A DNA stretch of 48,977 nucleotides from Bacteroidia bacterium. Lineage in GTDB: Bacteria > Bacteroidota > Bacteroidia > Cytophagales > Cyclobacteriaceae. Numbering within the stretch: position 1 is the stretch's first letter; every line of letters begins with the position of its first letter. Location: NCBI GenBank assembly GCA_030426345.1, contig JAUHYU010000034.1, forward strand, positions 1 to 48,977. The letters are read 5' to 3'. Position numbers and translations under genes: made by a program. Shown piece after piece: positions 16,614-28,308 of this stretch. Under the pieces are notes generated by a model. That model saw only the letters and a list, made by a program, of their open reading frames with translations, was not told the DNA's origin and did not search any database.

Positions 16614-16805
16614 TTGCTTAGGTTAAAAAAATTCATTGTAGAATCCGTAGATGAGCTAAAAAACAAGGTTTTTTGGCCAAAGTATAGCGAGTTGCAAAGC
16701 AGTTCCGTGTTGGTGCTGGTAGCGTCTTTGATTTTTGCAATTGTTATTGGAGCCATCGATTTTGTTTTCGACAACATTATGAGCTGGTTTTATAATGAAT
16801 TTTAA
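16614..16805 (+). CDS. secE: Preprotein translocase subunit SecE
   Basis: SecE is the small essential subunit that clamps the SecY channel. The 63-residue protein is the short, single-span form: an amphipathic N-terminal helix with the signature FIVESVDELKNKVFWPKY, then one membrane helix (about 30-52). There is no in-frame ATG; translation must begin at the TTG at 16614, 19 bases after tRNA-Trp, without a clear Shine-Dalgarno sequence. nusG follows after five bases. Confidence 0.93.
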   Translation: MLRLKKFIVESVDELKNKVFWPKYSELQSSSVLVLVASLIFAIVIGAIDFVFDNIMSWFYNEF

Positions 16806-16810
16806 ATAGA

Positions 16811-17380
16811 ATGAATTTCCAAATGGGTGAGCTGAATTGGTATGTAATCCGGGTGATAAGTGGACAGGAGAAGAAAATTAAAACCTATCTGGAAAATGAG
16901 GTTTCTCGTCAGAAATTGGAAGAATACATTCCTCAAATACTCATACCTTCAGAAAAAGTATATGAAATGCGTAATGGGAAAAAGCGGATTAGAGAGCGCA
17001 ATTTTTTCCCTGGGTATGTGCTGGTTTCTGCAGATTTGACGTATGGAGAGGCAATGCATATTATTAATAGTATTCCTGGAGTAATTGGGTTTTTGGGAAA
17101 TAATAGCTCAGGCACATCAAAGGAGCCAGTACCTCTTCGACAGTCGGAAATAAATCGTATCCTTGGAAAAGTCGATGAATCCGAAGAAATGGAAGAGAAA
17201 TTTGAGACAACATACATTGTTGGTGAGTCAGTTAAAGTTATGGACGGTCCATTTAGCGGATTTACAGGGATGGTAGAAGAGGTCTTTGATGAAAAGAAAA
17301 AATTGAATGTAATGGTGAAAATTTTCGGAAGAAATACGCCAGTCGAGTTGAATTATATGCAAGTAGAAAAACAAGATTAG
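16811..17380 (+). CDS. nusG: Transcription termination/antitermination factor NusG
   Basis: NusG binds the RNA polymerase clamp and links it to Rho, NusB-NusE or the ribosome. The 189-residue protein has the NGN domain ([19 protein letters not shown], then [10 protein letters not shown] at 63-72 and IPGVIGFLG at 88-96) and a C-terminal KOW domain (about 137-165, [18 protein letters not shown]). Length is normal. It lies between secE and rplK with gaps of four to five bases, so it belongs to the tRNA-Trp to rpoC unit. Confidence 0.97.
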   Translation: MNFQMGELNWYVIRVISGQEKKIKTYLENEVSRQKLEEYIPQILIPSEKVYEMRNGKKRIRERNFFPGYVLVSADLTYGEAMHIINSIPGVIGFLGNNSSGTSKEPVPLRQSEINRILGKVDESEEMEEKFETTYIVGESVKVMDGPFSGFTGMVEEVFDEKKKLNVMVKIFGRNTPVELNYMQVEKQD

Positions 17381-17384
17381 CACT

Positions 17385-17828
17385 ATGGCTAAAGAGATAG
17401 AAGGATACTTAAAACTGCAAATAAGGGGAGGTGCTGCAAACCCGTCTCCTCCAGTAGGACCTGCATTGGGTAGTAAAGGATTGAACATCATGGAGTTCTG
17501 TAAGCAATTTAATGCTAGAACTCAGGAAAAGCAAGGTCAGTTGTTGCCTGTGTTGGTAACTATTTTTAAAGACAAATCTTTTGATTTTGTAATTAAAACT
17601 CCTCCTGCCGCAGTCTTATTACTTGAGCATTCAAAATTGAAAAAGGGATCTGCAGAACCAAATAGAGCAAAAGTAGGCTCTGTAACTTGGGATCAAATAA
17701 AGGAGATAGCAGAATTGAAAATGCAGGATTTGAATGCGTTTAAAATTGATTCTGCAATGAAAATGGTTGCAGGTACCGCTAGGAGTATGGGGCTAAGGGT
17801 AAAAGGAACTGCGCCCTGGGCGAATTAA
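17385..17828 (+). CDS. rplK: 50S ribosomal protein L11
   Basis: L11 forms the GTPase-associated centre with 23S rRNA and the L10-L12 stalk and is needed for RelA activation in many bacteria. The 147-residue protein has the proline-rich N-terminal motif [20 protein letters not shown] and the C-terminal rRNA-binding domain ending in TARSMGLRV. It starts four bases after nusG and precedes rplA by 13 bases. Confidence 0.98.
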   Translation: MAKEIEGYLKLQIRGGAANPSPPVGPALGSKGLNIMEFCKQFNARTQEKQGQLLPVLVTIFKDKSFDFVIKTPPAAVLLLEHSKLKKGSAEPNRAKVGSVTWDQIKEIAELKMQDLNAFKIDSAMKMVAGTARSMGLRVKGTAPWAN

Positions 17829-17841
17829 TATACAAGGAATT

Positions 17842-18540
17842 ATGGGTAAGCTAAGCAAGAAAAATAAAGCAATACTTGAAAAGTACGATTTGCAAAATAG
17901 TTTTCCTTTAGGGGAGGCAGCAGAGGTATTAAAGGATATTACTTCAACAAAATTTGATTCCTCCGTGGATATTGATATCAGGTTGGGAGTTGATCCTAGA
18001 AAAGCGGATCAAATGGTACGTGGAGTGGTAGCTTTGCCTCACGGTACTGGCAAAGATGTGAAAGTCTTAGTGCTCTGTACTCCCGAAAAGGAACAAGAAG
18101 CTAGAGATGCTGGAGCAGATCACGTTGGCTTGGATGATTATATCAAGAAAATAGAAGGTGGCTGGACTGATATCGATGTGATTATAACCATGCCTCCCGT
18201 TATGGCTAAAGTTGGAAGGTTAGGAAGAGTGCTTGGTCCAAGAGGTCTGATGCCAAATCCGAAGTCTGGAACTGTCACCATGGATATTGGAAAAGCCGTG
18301 GAAGAGGTTAAAACGGGTAAGATTGATTTTAAAGTGGATAAGTTTGGAATCATTCATACTTCAATTGGAAAAGCCTCTTTCTCAAAAGAAAAAATTATTG
18401 AAAATGCAACGGAGATGCTGAATATGGTTTCAAAATTGAAACCAGCATCATCAAAAGGAACTTACTTCAAAAGTATTTCTTTGTCTAGTACGATGAGCCC
18501 GGGCATTTCTATTGACGCAAACAGCATTACAGGCCTATAA
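17842..18540 (+). CDS. rplA: 50S ribosomal protein L1
   Basis: L1 forms the mobile stalk at the E site and in many bacteria represses its own operon by binding the mRNA. The 232-residue protein has the standard length with [40 protein letters not shown] and the C-terminal [14 protein letters not shown] did not find an obvious L1-binding mimic upstream of rplK. Its stop is one base away from the rplJ start, so translation is probably coupled. Confidence 0.98.
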   Translation: MGKLSKKNKAILEKYDLQNSFPLGEAAEVLKDITSTKFDSSVDIDIRLGVDPRKADQMVRGVVALPHGTGKDVKVLVLCTPEKEQEARDAGADHVGLDDYIKKIEGGWTDIDVIITMPPVMAKVGRLGRVLGPRGLMPNPKSGTVTMDIGKAVEEVKTGKIDFKVDKFGIIHTSIGKASFSKEKIIENATEMLNMVSKLKPASSKGTYFKSISLSSTMSPGISIDANSITGL

Positions 18541-18541
18541 G

Positions 18542-19078
18542 ATGACAAAGCAAGAGAAAACACAAGTAATCAGCGATTTGGCTGAAAGATTTAAGGAAAA
18601 CAGTAATTTTTATTTTGCTGATGCCTCAGGGCTTTCTGTGGCAGAAATTAATGGTTTCAGAGAGCTTTGCTTTAACAAAGGTTTGGAATACAATGTATAT
18701 AAAAATACGCTGATTAGAAAAGCATTAGAAACTTTGGATACAGATTATTCTACTTTTGATGAAGCTGTATTAAAGGGTTTTACCGGAATTATCTTTTCAA
18801 AGGAAAGTGGGAATTTACCGGCTAAGGCCATAAAGGAATTCAGAAAAGCACGAGGTGGTGATAGACCAATATTTAAAGGGGCTTCCATCGATACCGATCT
18901 CTTTATTGGGAATGACCAACTTGATGCCTTGAGTAAGCTTAAATCCAAATTTGAGCTTATTGGAGATGTTATCATGTTGTTACAGTCTCCTGCCAAAAAT
19001 GTTATTTCTTCACTTCAAAGTGGACAGAGTAAGTTGGCTGGGATTTTGAAAACATTATCTGAACGGGAAGAAGCATAA
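18542..19078 (+). CDS. rplJ: 50S ribosomal protein L10
   Basis: L10 anchors L7/L12 dimers to the ribosome. I use the ATG at 18542, one base after the rplA stop, giving 178 residues that start MTKQEKTQVISDLAERF, which matches the family; an upstream in-frame start would overlap rplA. Conserved segments include YKNTLIRKALE and FKGASID. The C-terminal helix, from about 140, is the L12-binding part. rplL follows after 35 bases. Confidence 0.97.
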   Translation: MTKQEKTQVISDLAERFKENSNFYFADASGLSVAEINGFRELCFNKGLEYNVYKNTLIRKALETLDTDYSTFDEAVLKGFTGIIFSKESGNLPAKAIKEFRKARGGDRPIFKGASIDTDLFIGNDQLDALSKLKSKFELIGDVIMLLQSPAKNVISSLQSGQSKLAGILKTLSEREEA

Positions 19079-19113
19079 TTGAAATAAATTAAAAATTAAT
19101 AAAGTAAATAAAG

Positions 19114-19494
19114 ATGGCAGATTTAAAAGCATTCGCAGAGCAACTAGTGAACTTAACTGTTAAAGAAGTTAGCGACCTTGCAGATATTTTGAAAGATGAA
19201 TATGGCATTGAACCTGCAGCAGCTGCTGCTCCAGTAATGGTAGCTGGCGGAGCTGGTGAAGGTGGAGATGCAGCTGAAGAGAAAACTTCGTTTGACGTTA
19301 TACTATCTTCGGCTGGAGCAGCTAAACTTAAAGTGGTAAAAGCTGTTAAGGAATTGACTGGTTTAGGTTTGAAAGAAGCAAAGGATTTGGTAGATGGAGC
19401 ACCTAGCCCAATTAAAGAAGGTATTGCTAAAGATGAAGCAGAAGGACTCAAAAAGCAACTTGAAGAAGCAGGAGCAGAAGTCGAAATTAAATAG
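19114..19494 (+). CDS. rplL: 50S ribosomal protein L7/L12
   Basis: L12 forms the flexible stalk that recruits translational GTPases. The 126-residue protein has the N-terminal dimerisation helices, an Ala/Gly-rich hinge (about 33-50) and the C-terminal domain with [20 protein letters not shown] and AEVEIK at the end. It is the last gene before a 168-base leader with two hairpins that precedes rpoB. Confidence 0.98.
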   Translation: MADLKAFAEQLVNLTVKEVSDLADILKDEYGIEPAAAAAPVMVAGGAGEGGDAAEEKTSFDVILSSAGAAKLKVVKAVKELTGLGLKEAKDLVDGAPSPIKEGIAKDEAEGLKKQLEEAGAEVEIK

Positions 19495-19501
19495 AGCATT
19501 G

Positions 19502-19524
19502 TCCATTTATACTTATTAAATGGA
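19502..19524 (+). promoter_or_regulatory. Hairpin 1 in the rplL-rpoB leader
   Basis: TCCATTTA (19502-19509) pairs perfectly with TAAATGGA (19517-19524) over a seven-base loop. It starts seven bases after the rplL stop. It has no T-run, so it may be a processing or stability element rather than a terminator. Confidence 0.45.
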
Positions 19525-19532
19525 ATTTGTTT

Positions 19533-19560
19533 AGGCCTGGCCGGAATAGTCAGGTCTTTT
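19533..19560 (+). terminator. Hairpin 2 in the rplL-rpoB leader, attenuator-like
   Basis: AGGCCTG (19533-19539) pairs with CAGGTCT (19551-19557), one G-T pair, over an 11-base loop and runs into TTTT. Partial termination here would make less rpoBC mRNA than rplJL mRNA, as is known at the corresponding place in Escherichia coli. A GGCC within the loop may alter the fold. Confidence 0.5.
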
Positions 19561-19662
19561 CCTGTTTGTACCATTGCCAATATTAATTGGCCCAAAATCC
19601 ATGACCAGATGGGTTATAGGATGATTTTCTGATAAGATTACTACATTATAAAGATTAAAGCT

Positions 19663-22600
19663 TTGGCGACAAATAATCAAAATCTAAGAATAAACTTCTC
19701 GAAAATTAAAGCTGTAATCGACTATCCTGATTTTCTCGATGTTCAATTACAGTCCTTTAAGGATTTCTTTCAATTGGAAACTGCAGCCGAAAAGAGGGCG
19801 CAAGAAGGACTATATAAAGTTTTTTCTGAGAACTTCCCAATTGCAGATTCTCGTGAGAACTTTGTACTCGAGTTTATCGATTACATGGTTGATCCTCCAA
19901 AATATAGTGTTAATGAATGCGTAGAAAGAGGACTCACTTATTCTGTTCCTTTGAAGGCAAAACTTCGACTTTCGTGTAATGACGAAGATAACGAAGATTT
20001 TGAGACAATAGAGCAAGAAGTTTTCTTGGGGAACATCCCCTATATGACGGTTAAAGGTTCATTTGTTATCAATGGAGCAGAGCGTGTTATTGTTTCACAA
20101 TTACATAGATCCCCGGGTGTATTTTTTGCGCAAAGCAAACATACTAATGGAACGAAGTTGTATTCTGCGAGGATTATTCCTTTTAAGGGTTCTTGGATAG
20201 AATTTGCAACTGACGTCAACAATGTGATGTACTCGTACATCGACAGAAAGAAGAAATTTCCTGTTACAACTTTGTTGCGGGCAATTGGATGGGGTACGGA
20301 TAAGGATATTTTAGACTTGTTTGAGCTTTCTGAGGAGGTCGAAGCAACTGAGAAAAAACTTAAGAAAGTCATCGGAAGGAAATTGGCAGCTAGGGTTCTA
20401 AAAACTTGGACGGAAGATTTTGTGGATGAAGATACAGGCGAAGTTGTTTCTATCGATAGAAATGAGGTATTGTTAGAGAGAGACTCTGTGCTTGCTGAGG
20501 AAGATATCGAAATAATAATAGAGGCCTCTACTAAATCTATTATACTTCATAGAGAAGACATTAATATAAACGATTACCAGATCATTTATAATACACTGGC
20601 CAAGGATAATTCCAACTCAGAAAAGGAAGCTGTAGAGCAGATATATCGACAATTACGAAATTCGGAAGCACCGGATGAGCAAACGGCAAGAGATATTATT
20701 CAAAGTTTATTCTTTTCAGATAAGAGATATGATCTGGGTGAGGTAGGTAGATACAGAATTAACAAAAAATTAGGGTTGGATATTGATTCTAATGTAAGGG
20801 TATTGACAAAGGAAGATATAATTCTGATAGTAAAATACCTTATTGGATTGATCAATTCAAAGGCTGTCGTGGATGATATTGACCACTTGAGCAATAGACG
20901 GGTGAGGACTGTTGGAGAACAGCTTTATTCACAATTTGGAGTGGGGCTTGCCAGAATGGCCAGAACCATTAAGGAGCGAATGAATGTGAGGGATAATGAG
21001 GATTTCAAACCTGTGGATTTGATCAATGCTAGAACACTTTCCTCAGTTATCAACTCTTTTTTTGGCACCAATCAATTGTCTCAGTTTATGGATCAAACGA
21101 ATCCATTGGCCGAGATAACCCATAAACGTAGAATGTCTGCATTGGGCCCAGGGGGGCTTTCACGCGAACGAGCTGGATTTGAGGTTCGGGATGTACATTA
21201 TACTCATTATGGCAGATTGTGTACTATTGAGACACCGGAAGGGCCAAACATCGGCCTTATTTCTTCTCTTTGTGTGCATGCAAAGGTAAATGGTATGGGT
21301 TTCATCGAAACTCCATATCGTAAGTCAGACAAGGGCAAGGTTAATATGTCAAGCAATGTGATTTACTTGACTGCTGAGGAAGAGGATACACATAATATAG
21401 CTCAGGCCAATGCACCATTGGAAGAAGGTGGAGTGTTTATAAATGAGAAAGTAAAAGCTAGGTTTGAGGGAGATTTTCCTATTGTGGACAACGCAGAGGT
21501 ATCATATATGGATGTGGCACCTAATCAGATAGTATCTGTGGCTGCATCACTTATTCCATTTTTGGAGCATGATGATGCAAACCGGGCATTGATGGGATCT
21601 AACATGATGCGTCAAGCGGTGCCATTGATGAAGCCACAAGCTCCGATAGTAGGTACGGGATTAGAGAAACGTGTTGCATTAGATAGTAGGTCACTTATTT
21701 TGGCAGAGGGGAACGGCATTGTGGAGTATGTAGATGCCAATAAAATATGTGTCAAATACGATCTTAACGATGATCAAAGGTTAATCAGTTTTGATTATGA
21801 TACAAAGACATATGAGCTTATTAAGTTTAGACGTACGAATCAAGATACTTGTATAAATCTTAAGCCAATTGTTTTTCATGGGGATCGAGTAACTAAAGGT
21901 CAAGCACTCTGTGAAGGCTATGCTACGGAAAACGGTGAGTTGGCTCTTGGAAGGAACCTAAAAGTGGCCTTTATGCCATGGCAGGGGTATAATTTTGAAG
22001 ATGCCATTGTGATTTCTGAAAGTGTAGTAAAAAATGACATCTTTACTTCCATTCACATAGACGAATTTGATTTAGAAGTAAGGGATACTAAGAGGGGGGA
22101 AGAAGAATTGACTTCTGAAATTCCAAACGTTAGTGAGGAAGCTGTCAAAAATTTGGATGAAAACGGAATTATACGTATCGGAGCAGACGTAAAAGAAGGA
22201 GATATATTAGTCGGAAAGATTACACCTAAAGGGGAAACCGATCCAACTCCGGAAGAAAAACTGTTACGTGCAATATTCGGAGATAAAGCTGGCGATGTGA
22301 AAGATGCTTCTTTGAAGGCATCTCCATCTTTACAGGGTGTTGTTATTGACACTAAGCTTTTTTCTAGACCCAAAAAAGACAAGGACTTGCGGGCTAAGGC
22401 CAAAAAGGATGTTGAAGTCCTTAAGAGCAAGTACAGCAAGCAACTACTTGAGGCTCGTGGGCAAATGATCGAAAAGTTGACCAAACTATTGGATGGAAAA
22501 ATTTGTCAGGGAGTACGTCACAAATTTGGTGATGAAATATTGAGCAAGGGAGTAAAATTCAATTCTAAAGTAATTGAAGAGAAATTATTTCCAGAGCGCA

Positions 22601-23535
22601 ATGTGTATAGAGATGAAAGCAACTATAACGTTCAGGCAGAGGTTAATTTAATTATTGATCTAAATTATGATAGTTGGGTTGATGATGAAAAGACCAATGA
22701 GCTCATTGTTGGCCTCGTGAGCAAATACACAATAAAGAGACATGAATATGCCGGAGATTTTAAACGGGAACGATTTACGTTGGAAGTTGGAGATGAGTTG
22801 CCTGCAGGTATTGTACAGCTTGCCAAAGTTTATGTAGCCAAAAAGCGTAAACTTAAAGTTGGTGATAAAATGGCAGGCCGCCATGGAAATAAAGGGGTTG
22901 TAGCCAAGATAGTTCGGCAGGAAGATATGCCGTTTTTGGAAAATGGAACTCCAGTGGATATAGTTTTAAACCCATTGGGAGTACCATCAAGGATGAACTT
23001 GGGACAAATTTACGAGACAGTTCTTGGATGGGCAGGTGAGATTTTGGATAAAAAATATGCTACTCCCATTTTTGATGGGGCTTCAATGGCCGATGTTGAA
23101 AAGGAACTTAAAGCGGCTAAACTTCCAGATTTCGGTCGTACCTATCTTTTTGATGGGCTAACTGGTGAAAGGTTTGATCAACAAGTTACTGTAGGAAGGA
23201 TATATATGCTTAAGCTTGGACACTTAGTAGATGATAAAATGCATGCTAGGTCCATAGGGCCATACTCATTGATTACACAACAGCCCCTAGGAGGTAAAGC
23301 TCAGTTTGGGGGTCAGCGTTTTGGTGAAATGGAAGTATGGGCACTTGAAGCATTTGGAGCTTCACATGTGTTACAGGAAATCCTAACTATTAAGTCGGAT
23401 GATGTTATAGGTAGGGCGAAAGCATATGAAGCTATTGTAAAAGGTGAGAATATGCTTAAACCGAATATTCCGGAGTCATTCAATGTACTCGTTCATGAGT
23501 TACGAGGTCTGGCACTAGAAATTACTTTAGATTAA
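19663..23535 (+). CDS. rpoB: DNA-directed RNA polymerase subunit beta
   Basis: The beta subunit forms half of the RNA polymerase active-site cleft. The 1290-residue product is complete, with the rifampicin-site region [20 protein letters not shown] followed by [15 protein letters not shown], the catalytic-region DRVTKGQAL and GYNFEDAI segments, [16 protein letters not shown], and the C-terminal [20 protein letters not shown]. The rifampicin-contact positions look wild type. There is no ATG near the start of homology; translation must begin at the TTG at 19663 (reading [13 protein letters not shown] after the initiator). It follows the two-hairpin leader and is followed by rpoC after 45 bases. 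Confidence 0.98.
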   Translation: MATNNQNLRINFSKIKAVIDYPDFLDVQLQSFKDFFQLETAAEKRAQEGLYKVFSENFPIADSRENFVLEFIDYMVDPPKYSVNECVERGLTYSVPLKAKLRLSCNDEDNEDFETIEQEVFLGNIPYMTVKGSFVINGAERVIVSQLHRSPGVFFAQSKHTNGTKLYSARIIPFKGSWIEFATDVNNVMYSYIDRKKKFPVTTLLRAIGWGTDKDILDLFELSEEVEATEKKLKKVIGRKLAARVLKTWTEDFVDEDTGEVVSIDRNEVLLERDSVLAEEDIEIIIEASTKSIILHREDININDYQIIYNTLAKDNSNSEKEAVEQIYRQLRNSEAPDEQTARDIIQSLFFSDKRYDLGEVGRYRINKKLGLDIDSNVRVLTKEDIILIVKYLIGLINSKAVVDDIDHLSNRRVRTVGEQLYSQFGVGLARMARTIKERMNVRDNEDFKPVDLINARTLSSVINSFFGTNQLSQFMDQTNPLAEITHKRRMSALGPGGLSRERAGFEVRDVHYTHYGRLCTIETPEGPNIGLISSLCVHAKVNGMGFIETPYRKSDKGKVNMSSNVIYLTAEEEDTHNIAQANAPLEEGGVFINEKVKARFEGDFPIVDNAEVSYMDVAPNQIVSVAASLIPFLEHDDANRALMGSNMMRQAVPLMKPQAPIVGTGLEKRVALDSRSLILAEGNGIVEYVDANKICVKYDLNDDQRLISFDYDTKTYELIKFRRTNQDTCINLKPIVFHGDRVTKGQALCEGYATENGELALGRNLKVAFMPWQGYNFEDAIVISESVVKNDIFTSIHIDEFDLEVRDTKRGEEELTSEIPNVSEEAVKNLDENGIIRIGADVKEGDILVGKITPKGETDPTPEEKLLRAIFGDKAGDVKDASLKASPSLQGVVIDTKLFSRPKKDKDLRAKAKKDVEVLKSKYSKQLLEARGQMIEKLTKLLDGKICQGVRHKFGDEILSKGVKFNSKVIEEKLFPERNVYRDESNYNVQAEVNLIIDLNYDSWVDDEKTNELIVGLVSKYTIKRHEYAGDFKRERFTLEVGDELPAGIVQLAKVYVAKKRKLKVGDKMAGRHGNKGVVAKIVRQEDMPFLENGTPVDIVLNPLGVPSRMNLGQIYETVLGWAGEILDKKYATPIFDGASMADVEKELKAAKLPDFGRTYLFDGLTGERFDQQVTVGRIYMLKLGHLVDDKMHARSIGPYSLITQQPLGGKAQFGGQRFGEMEVWALEAFGASHVLQEILTIKSDDVIGRAKAYEAIVKGENMLKPNIPESFNVLVHELRGLALEITLD

Positions 23536-23580
23536 TGAATTTGAACCTATCGGGTTTTAAAATACTATAGACATACTAAT

Positions 23581-26500
23581 ATGGCATTCAGAAAAAATAA
23601 AAAACTAAAAAGTGACTTTTCTAAAGTGACTATAAGTCTTGCATCACCGGAGTCTATTTTGGAAAGTAGCCATGGTGAAGTAACTCAACCTGAAACCATT
23701 AACTACAGAACTTACAAGCCTGAAATGGGAGGTTTGTTTTGTGAGCGCATTTTTGGCCCGGTAAAAGATTGGGAATGCCACTGTGGGAAATATAAGCGCA
23801 TTAGATATAAGGGAATTATTTGTGATCGATGTGGAGTCGAGGTAACTGAGAAGAAGGTTCGACGTGAAAGAATGGGACACATTGAGCTTGTTGTTCCAGT
23901 CGCACACATATGGTATTTTAGGTCACTTCCTAACAAGATAGGATATCTTCTTGGCCTGCCAACCAAAAAGCTGGATCAAATCATTTACTATGAACGATAT
24001 GTGGTTATCCAACCGGGTGTTAAGGAAGAAGATGGAATCAGCAAGATGGATTATCTTACTGAGGATGAATACCTAGACATCATGGATAAGCTGCCAAGGG
24101 AGAATCAGATGATGGATGATGATGATCCTGAAAAATTTATAGCAAAAATGGGTGCAGATGCGCTTGAAATGCTATTAGCAAGAATTGATCTTGACCAATT
24201 GTCATACGATCTTCGACACCAAGCAGCAACTGATACATCTCAGCAAAGGAAAGCTGAAGCCTTAAAACGTTTACGGGTTGTAGAAGCGTTTAGGGATGCT
24301 CGCACTAGGATTGAAAATAGGCCTGAGTGGATGGTTATCAAAATGGTACCTGTCATTCCCCCCGAATTAAGACCTCTTGTGCCACTAGATGGTGGGCGGT
24401 TTGCCACCTCAGATTTAAATGATCTTTATAGAAGGGTTATTATTAGAAATAATAGGCTAAAGCGGTTAATTGATATAAAGGCTCCAGAAGTAATTTTAAG
24501 GAATGAAAAAAGAATGCTTCAGGAAGCAGTGGATTCACTGTTCGATAATTCGAGGAAAGTAAATGCCGTAAGATCCGATGGAAATCGTGCTCTAAAGTCT
24601 TTGAGTGATATGCTCAAAGGTAAGCAAGGTCGTTTCCGTCAAAATCTTCTTGGAAAACGTGTGGATTATTCTGGTAGATCAGTGATTGTGGTTGGCCCTG
24701 AACTAAAAATGCATGAATGTGGCTTACCAAAAAACATGGCAGCCGAACTCTTCAAGCCATTTATCATAAGGAAGCTAATTGAACGTGGGATTGTAAAGAC
24801 AGTTAAGTCTGCAAAGAAAATTGTGGATAGAAAGGATCCCGTTGTTTGGGATATTCTGGAAAATGTATTGAAAGGACACCCAGTGTTATTGAACAGGGCT
24901 CCAACACTTCATAGGTTGGGGATTCAGGCTTTTCAACCAAAATTAATTGAAGGTAAAGCAATTCAATTACATCCTCTTGCTTGTACGGCATTTAATGCGG
25001 ATTTTGATGGTGACCAAATGGCTGTTCACGTTCCTTTGGGACAGGAGGCTGTCTTAGAAGCATCTATACTTATGCTTTCATCTCATAACATATTAAATCC
25101 TGCCAACGGAGCACCAATAACGGTCCCATCTCAAGACATGGTTTTAGGACTATATTATGTGACAAAAGGTAGAAAGGGGACCAAAAAGCAACCGGAGCTA
25201 GGCGAAGGGAAAGAATTTTATTCTTCAGAAGAGGTAATTATAGCACTCAATGAGAGACGAATTTCTAAGCATGCTTATATCAAAGTTCGGGCAAAAGTTC
25301 GAAATGATAAAGGAGAGCTAGAAACAAAGATGATCGAGACCGTTGCGGGGCGAGTACTGTTCAATCAGCATGTTCCGGAAGAGGTTGGGTATGTTAATGA
25401 GTTATTATCGAAAAAGAAACTTCAGGTTATCATATCCAACGTATTTAAAATTACGGGAATGGATAACACTGCAAAATTTCTCGATGACATAAAAACATTA
25501 GGGTTTCAGGAAGCCTACAAAGGTGGACTTTCAATTGGTTTGAATGACGTCATGATTCCTGATGTGAAGGATGAATTAGTCAATGAAGCCAAAACTGAAG
25601 TAGAGGAGGTGTGGAATAACTACCTCATGGGACTTATTACGGACAATGAAAGATATAATCAGGTAATTGATATCTGGACTAGGATTAATTCCCAGATTAC
25701 TAATACCCTGATGAAGGAGTTGGAAGAAGATAAGCAAGGCTTTAATTCTATTTACATGATGATGCACTCTGGGGCAAGGGGTTCTAGGGAGCAGATTCGC
25801 CAATTAGGTGGAATGAGGGGATTGATGGCCAAGCCACAAAAGAATTTGGTGGGTTCTGTAGGAGAGATTATTGAAAACCCAATTTTATCTAACTTTAAAG
25901 AGGGTTTAGATGTAATTGAGTATTTCATTTCCACTCATGGAGCTAGAAAGGGTTTGGCAGATACAGCTTTGAAGACGGCAGATGCGGGGTACCTTACACG
26001 ACGGTTGGTTGATGTTTCTCAGGACGTTGTAGTAAATGAGCCAGACTGTGATACATTAAGAGGAATTGTAGTTACTGCGCTTAAAGATAATGAGGATATT
26101 GTGGAGCCATTGTCGGAAAGAATTCTTGGGCGGGTAACAGTTCATGATATCTTTGATCCGATAACCGAAGAATTGATTGTTGCGGCAAATACAGAGATTG
26201 ATGAGGATATTGCCAAGCAGATTGAAGACACAAGTATTGAGGAGGTTGAGATAAGATCCGTATTAACTTGTGAGACTAAAAAGGGAGTTTGTTCACGATG
26301 TTATGGAAGGAATCTTGCAACCGGTAGAATGGTACAAAAAGGTGAAGCGGTTGGGGTGATTGCCGCTCAATCAATAGGAGAGCCAGGAACACAGCTAACG
26401 CTTAGAACTTTCCACGTGGGAGGTACTGCTTCAAACATCGCAGTAGATGCAAAAATAAAATCAAAGTTTTCTGGAGTTGTAGAGTTCGAAGAATTGAGAT

Positions 26501-27891
26501 CCTTAAATACAAAGGACAATGATGGTAATAATTCCACTGTCGTAATGGGGAGATCTGGTGAAATAAAAATAATCGAGCCTAAATCTAAAAAAGTGCTAAT
26601 AAGTAATCATGTTCCTTATGGAGCATTCCTGAAAGTAAAAGATGGAGATAAAGTAGAAAAGGGTCAGGAGCTTTGTTATTGGGATCCGTATAATGCTGTG
26701 ATTTTAACGGAGTCTGATGGTACTGTAAGATATGATACCATTGAAGAAAACCTTACCTACAGGGAGATTTCCGATGAGCAAACAGGACATAGGGAAAAAG
26801 TTATTATCGATTCTAAGGATAAGACTAAAAACCCCGCATTGATCATTGAGACTAAAGACGGAGAGCTTTCATATAATATTCCGGTAGGGGCCCACCTTGC
26901 AGTCAACAATAATGAGAAAATTAAAGCAGGTCAGGTTTTGGTAAAAATACCGCGTACCATGGGTAAATCACGAGACATAACAGGAGGTCTTCCTCGTGTC
27001 ACAGAATTATTTGAGGCGAGAAACCCATCTAACCCAGCAGTAGTAAGTGAAATTGATGGGGTAGTTACATATGGCGGCATCAAGCGAGGTAATAGGGAAA
27101 TATTCATTGAGTCGAAAGACGGTGTGAAGAAACGATATTTAGTATCTCTGTCTAAGCATATACTAGTGCAAGATAATGATTTCGTTCGGGCTGGAATGGC
27201 CCTTTCGGATGGTGCCATTACTCCTGCCGATATTTTGGCGATTAAAGGACCAACTGCAGTGCAAGAATATCTGGTGAACGAAATTCAGGAGGTTTATAGG
27301 TTGCAAGGGGTGAAAATAAACGATAAGCATATTGAGGCCATCGTTCGTCAAATGATGCAAAAAGTGTCTATTGTAGATTCTGGAGATACTAGTTTCTTAA
27401 ATGGGCAAGTAGTTGATAGATGGTTATTCCGAGAGGAAAATGATGCTATTATGGATATGAAAATAGTTGTTGATTCAAAGGACTCCGAAACATTGAAGGC
27501 TGGGCAAATTATTTCTAGTCGTAGGTTACGAGATGAAAACTCTAGTCTTAAACGACGAGATTTGAAGCCTGTAGAGGTAAGGGAAGCTCAACCTGCCGTC
27601 TCTAAACCAACACTTCAGGGGATTACTCAAGCATCTTTAGGGACAGAGAGTTTTATTTCTGCAGCATCTTTTCAAGAAACTACTAAGGTCTTGAGTGAAG
27701 CTTCTATAAGGGGTAAAGCAGATAGATTGAACGGTTTGAAAGAAAATGTAATTGTTGGGCATTTGATTCCGGCAGGAACTGGAATGCGAGACTACAATAA
27801 CATTATAGTTACTTCAAAAAAGGAGTATGACGCTTTGCTGGCTTCAAAGGAAGAGTTCAATAAGGTTGAGGAAACTGAACCAAATTTTTAG
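23581..27891 (+). CDS. rpoC: DNA-directed RNA polymerase subunit beta'
   Basis: The beta' subunit carries the catalytic magnesium site. The 1436-residue protein has the N-terminal zinc site C66, C68, C81, C84, the catalytic NADFDGD (472-478), the bridge/trigger region with [14 protein letters not shown], and the second zinc site C823, C897, C904, C907. The length is like that of other Bacteroidota beta' subunits. rpoB ends 45 bases upstream; a DUF3467 gene begins five bases after the stop. Confidence 0.98.
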   Translation: MAFRKNKKLKSDFSKVTISLASPESILESSHGEVTQPETINYRTYKPEMGGLFCERIFGPVKDWECHCGKYKRIRYKGIICDRCGVEVTEKKVRRERMGHIELVVPVAHIWYFRSLPNKIGYLLGLPTKKLDQIIYYERYVVIQPGVKEEDGISKMDYLTEDEYLDIMDKLPRENQMMDDDDPEKFIAKMGADALEMLLARIDLDQLSYDLRHQAATDTSQQRKAEALKRLRVVEAFRDARTRIENRPEWMVIKMVPVIPPELRPLVPLDGGRFATSDLNDLYRRVIIRNNRLKRLIDIKAPEVILRNEKRMLQEAVDSLFDNSRKVNAVRSDGNRALKSLSDMLKGKQGRFRQNLLGKRVDYSGRSVIVVGPELKMHECGLPKNMAAELFKPFIIRKLIERGIVKTVKSAKKIVDRKDPVVWDILENVLKGHPVLLNRAPTLHRLGIQAFQPKLIEGKAIQLHPLACTAFNADFDGDQMAVHVPLGQEAVLEASILMLSSHNILNPANGAPITVPSQDMVLGLYYVTKGRKGTKKQPELGEGKEFYSSEEVIIALNERRISKHAYIKVRAKVRNDKGELETKMIETVAGRVLFNQHVPEEVGYVNELLSKKKLQVIISNVFKITGMDNTAKFLDDIKTLGFQEAYKGGLSIGLNDVMIPDVKDELVNEAKTEVEEVWNNYLMGLITDNERYNQVIDIWTRINSQITNTLMKELEEDKQGFNSIYMMMHSGARGSREQIRQLGGMRGLMAKPQKNLVGSVGEIIENPILSNFKEGLDVIEYFISTHGARKGLADTALKTADAGYLTRRLVDVSQDVVVNEPDCDTLRGIVVTALKDNEDIVEPLSERILGRVTVHDIFDPITEELIVAANTEIDEDIAKQIEDTSIEEVEIRSVLTCETKKGVCSRCYGRNLATGRMVQKGEAVGVIAAQSIGEPGTQLTLRTFHVGGTASNIAVDAKIKSKFSGVVEFEELRSLNTKDNDGNNSTVVMGRSGEIKIIEPKSKKVLISNHVPYGAFLKVKDGDKVEKGQELCYWDPYNAVILTESDGTVRYDTIEENLTYREISDEQTGHREKVIIDSKDKTKNPALIIETKDGELSYNIPVGAHLAVNNNEKIKAGQVLVKIPRTMGKSRDITGGLPRVTELFEARNPSNPAVVSEIDGVVTYGGIKRGNREIFIESKDGVKKRYLVSLSKHILVQDNDFVRAGMALSDGAITPADILAIKGPTAVQEYLVNEIQEVYRLQGVKINDKHIEAIVRQMMQKVSIVDSGDTSFLNGQVVDRWLFREENDAIMDMKIVVDSKDSETLKAGQIISSRRLRDENSSLKRRDLKPVEVREAQPAVSKPTLQGITQASLGTESFISAASFQETTKVLSEASIRGKADRLNGLKENVIVGHLIPAGTGMRDYNNIIVTSKKEYDALLASKEEFNKVEETEPNF

Positions 27892-27896
27892 AATAG

Positions 27897-28220
27897 ATGG
27901 ATGCCGAGAATAAGGATTCTAAAAAGAATCAAATTAACATAGAGCTTTCTGAGGAAATAGCGGAGGGAGTATATGCTAATTTGGCTATGATAGCGCATTC
28001 AAATAGCGAATTTGTTATTGATTTCATTCGACTAATGCCGGGTGTTCCGAAGGCTAAAGTGAAGTCACGTATTGTTGTTACCCCAGAGCATGCAAAACGA
28101 CTGTTGTATGCGCTTAAGGATAATATTGAGAAATATGAGGAAACTTTTGGTGCCATTAAAAAGACGGATGAGGCACCGAAGTTTCCAATAAACTTTGGAG
28201 GTACAGTTGGAGAAGCTTGA
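27897..28220 (+). CDS. DUF3467 family protein
   Basis: This 107-residue soluble protein has the DUF3467 pattern: INIELSEEIAEGVYANLAMI, then the FVIDFIRLMPG stretch, and AKVKSRIVVTPEHAKRLLYAL. The family is conserved directly after rpoC in many Bacteroidota, which suggests a link to transcription, but its function is unknown to me. It starts five bases after rpoC and ends the long tRNA-Trp/secE-to-rpoC unit; a new promoter follows. Confidence 0.88.
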   Translation: MDAENKDSKKNQINIELSEEIAEGVYANLAMIAHSNSEFVIDFIRLMPGVPKAKVKSRIVVTPEHAKRLLYALKDNIEKYEETFGAIKKTDEAPKFPINFGGTVGEA

Positions 28221-28235
28221 TTTTTATTAAAAACA

Positions 28236-28266
28236 TTTTTTAATATTATCTAAATCCATACCTTTG
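28236..28266 (+). promoter_or_regulatory. Promoter for rpsL-rpsG-fusA-rpsJ
   Basis: TACCTTTG (28259-28266) is an exact -7 match; 19 bases upstream is TTTT (28236-28239), one mismatch from the -33 consensus. The start region is TTTGCAGTCCC. An A/T-only inverted repeat (28226-28244) overlaps the -33 part. The start codon of rpsL is about 42 bases downstream. Confidence 0.7.
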
Positions 28267-28308
28267 CAGTCCCAAAAAATAAAAGAAATCAATTAACGTA
28301 AAAATAGT

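Noticed and set aside
19089-19595. 168-codon open frame antisense to rplL
   Set aside because: It lies opposite a clear rplL gene; its Ala/Ser/Pro-rich product mirrors the repetitive Ala/Gly-rich L12 hinge and has no family features.
22053-22484. 143-codon frame antisense to rpoB
   Set aside because: Ser-rich shadow of conserved rpoB sequence.
28226-28244. Inverted repeat ATTAAAAA-CAT-TTTTTAAT after the DUF3467 gene
   Set aside because: The stem contains only A-T pairs and overlaps the rpsL promoter; it is too weak to call a terminator.
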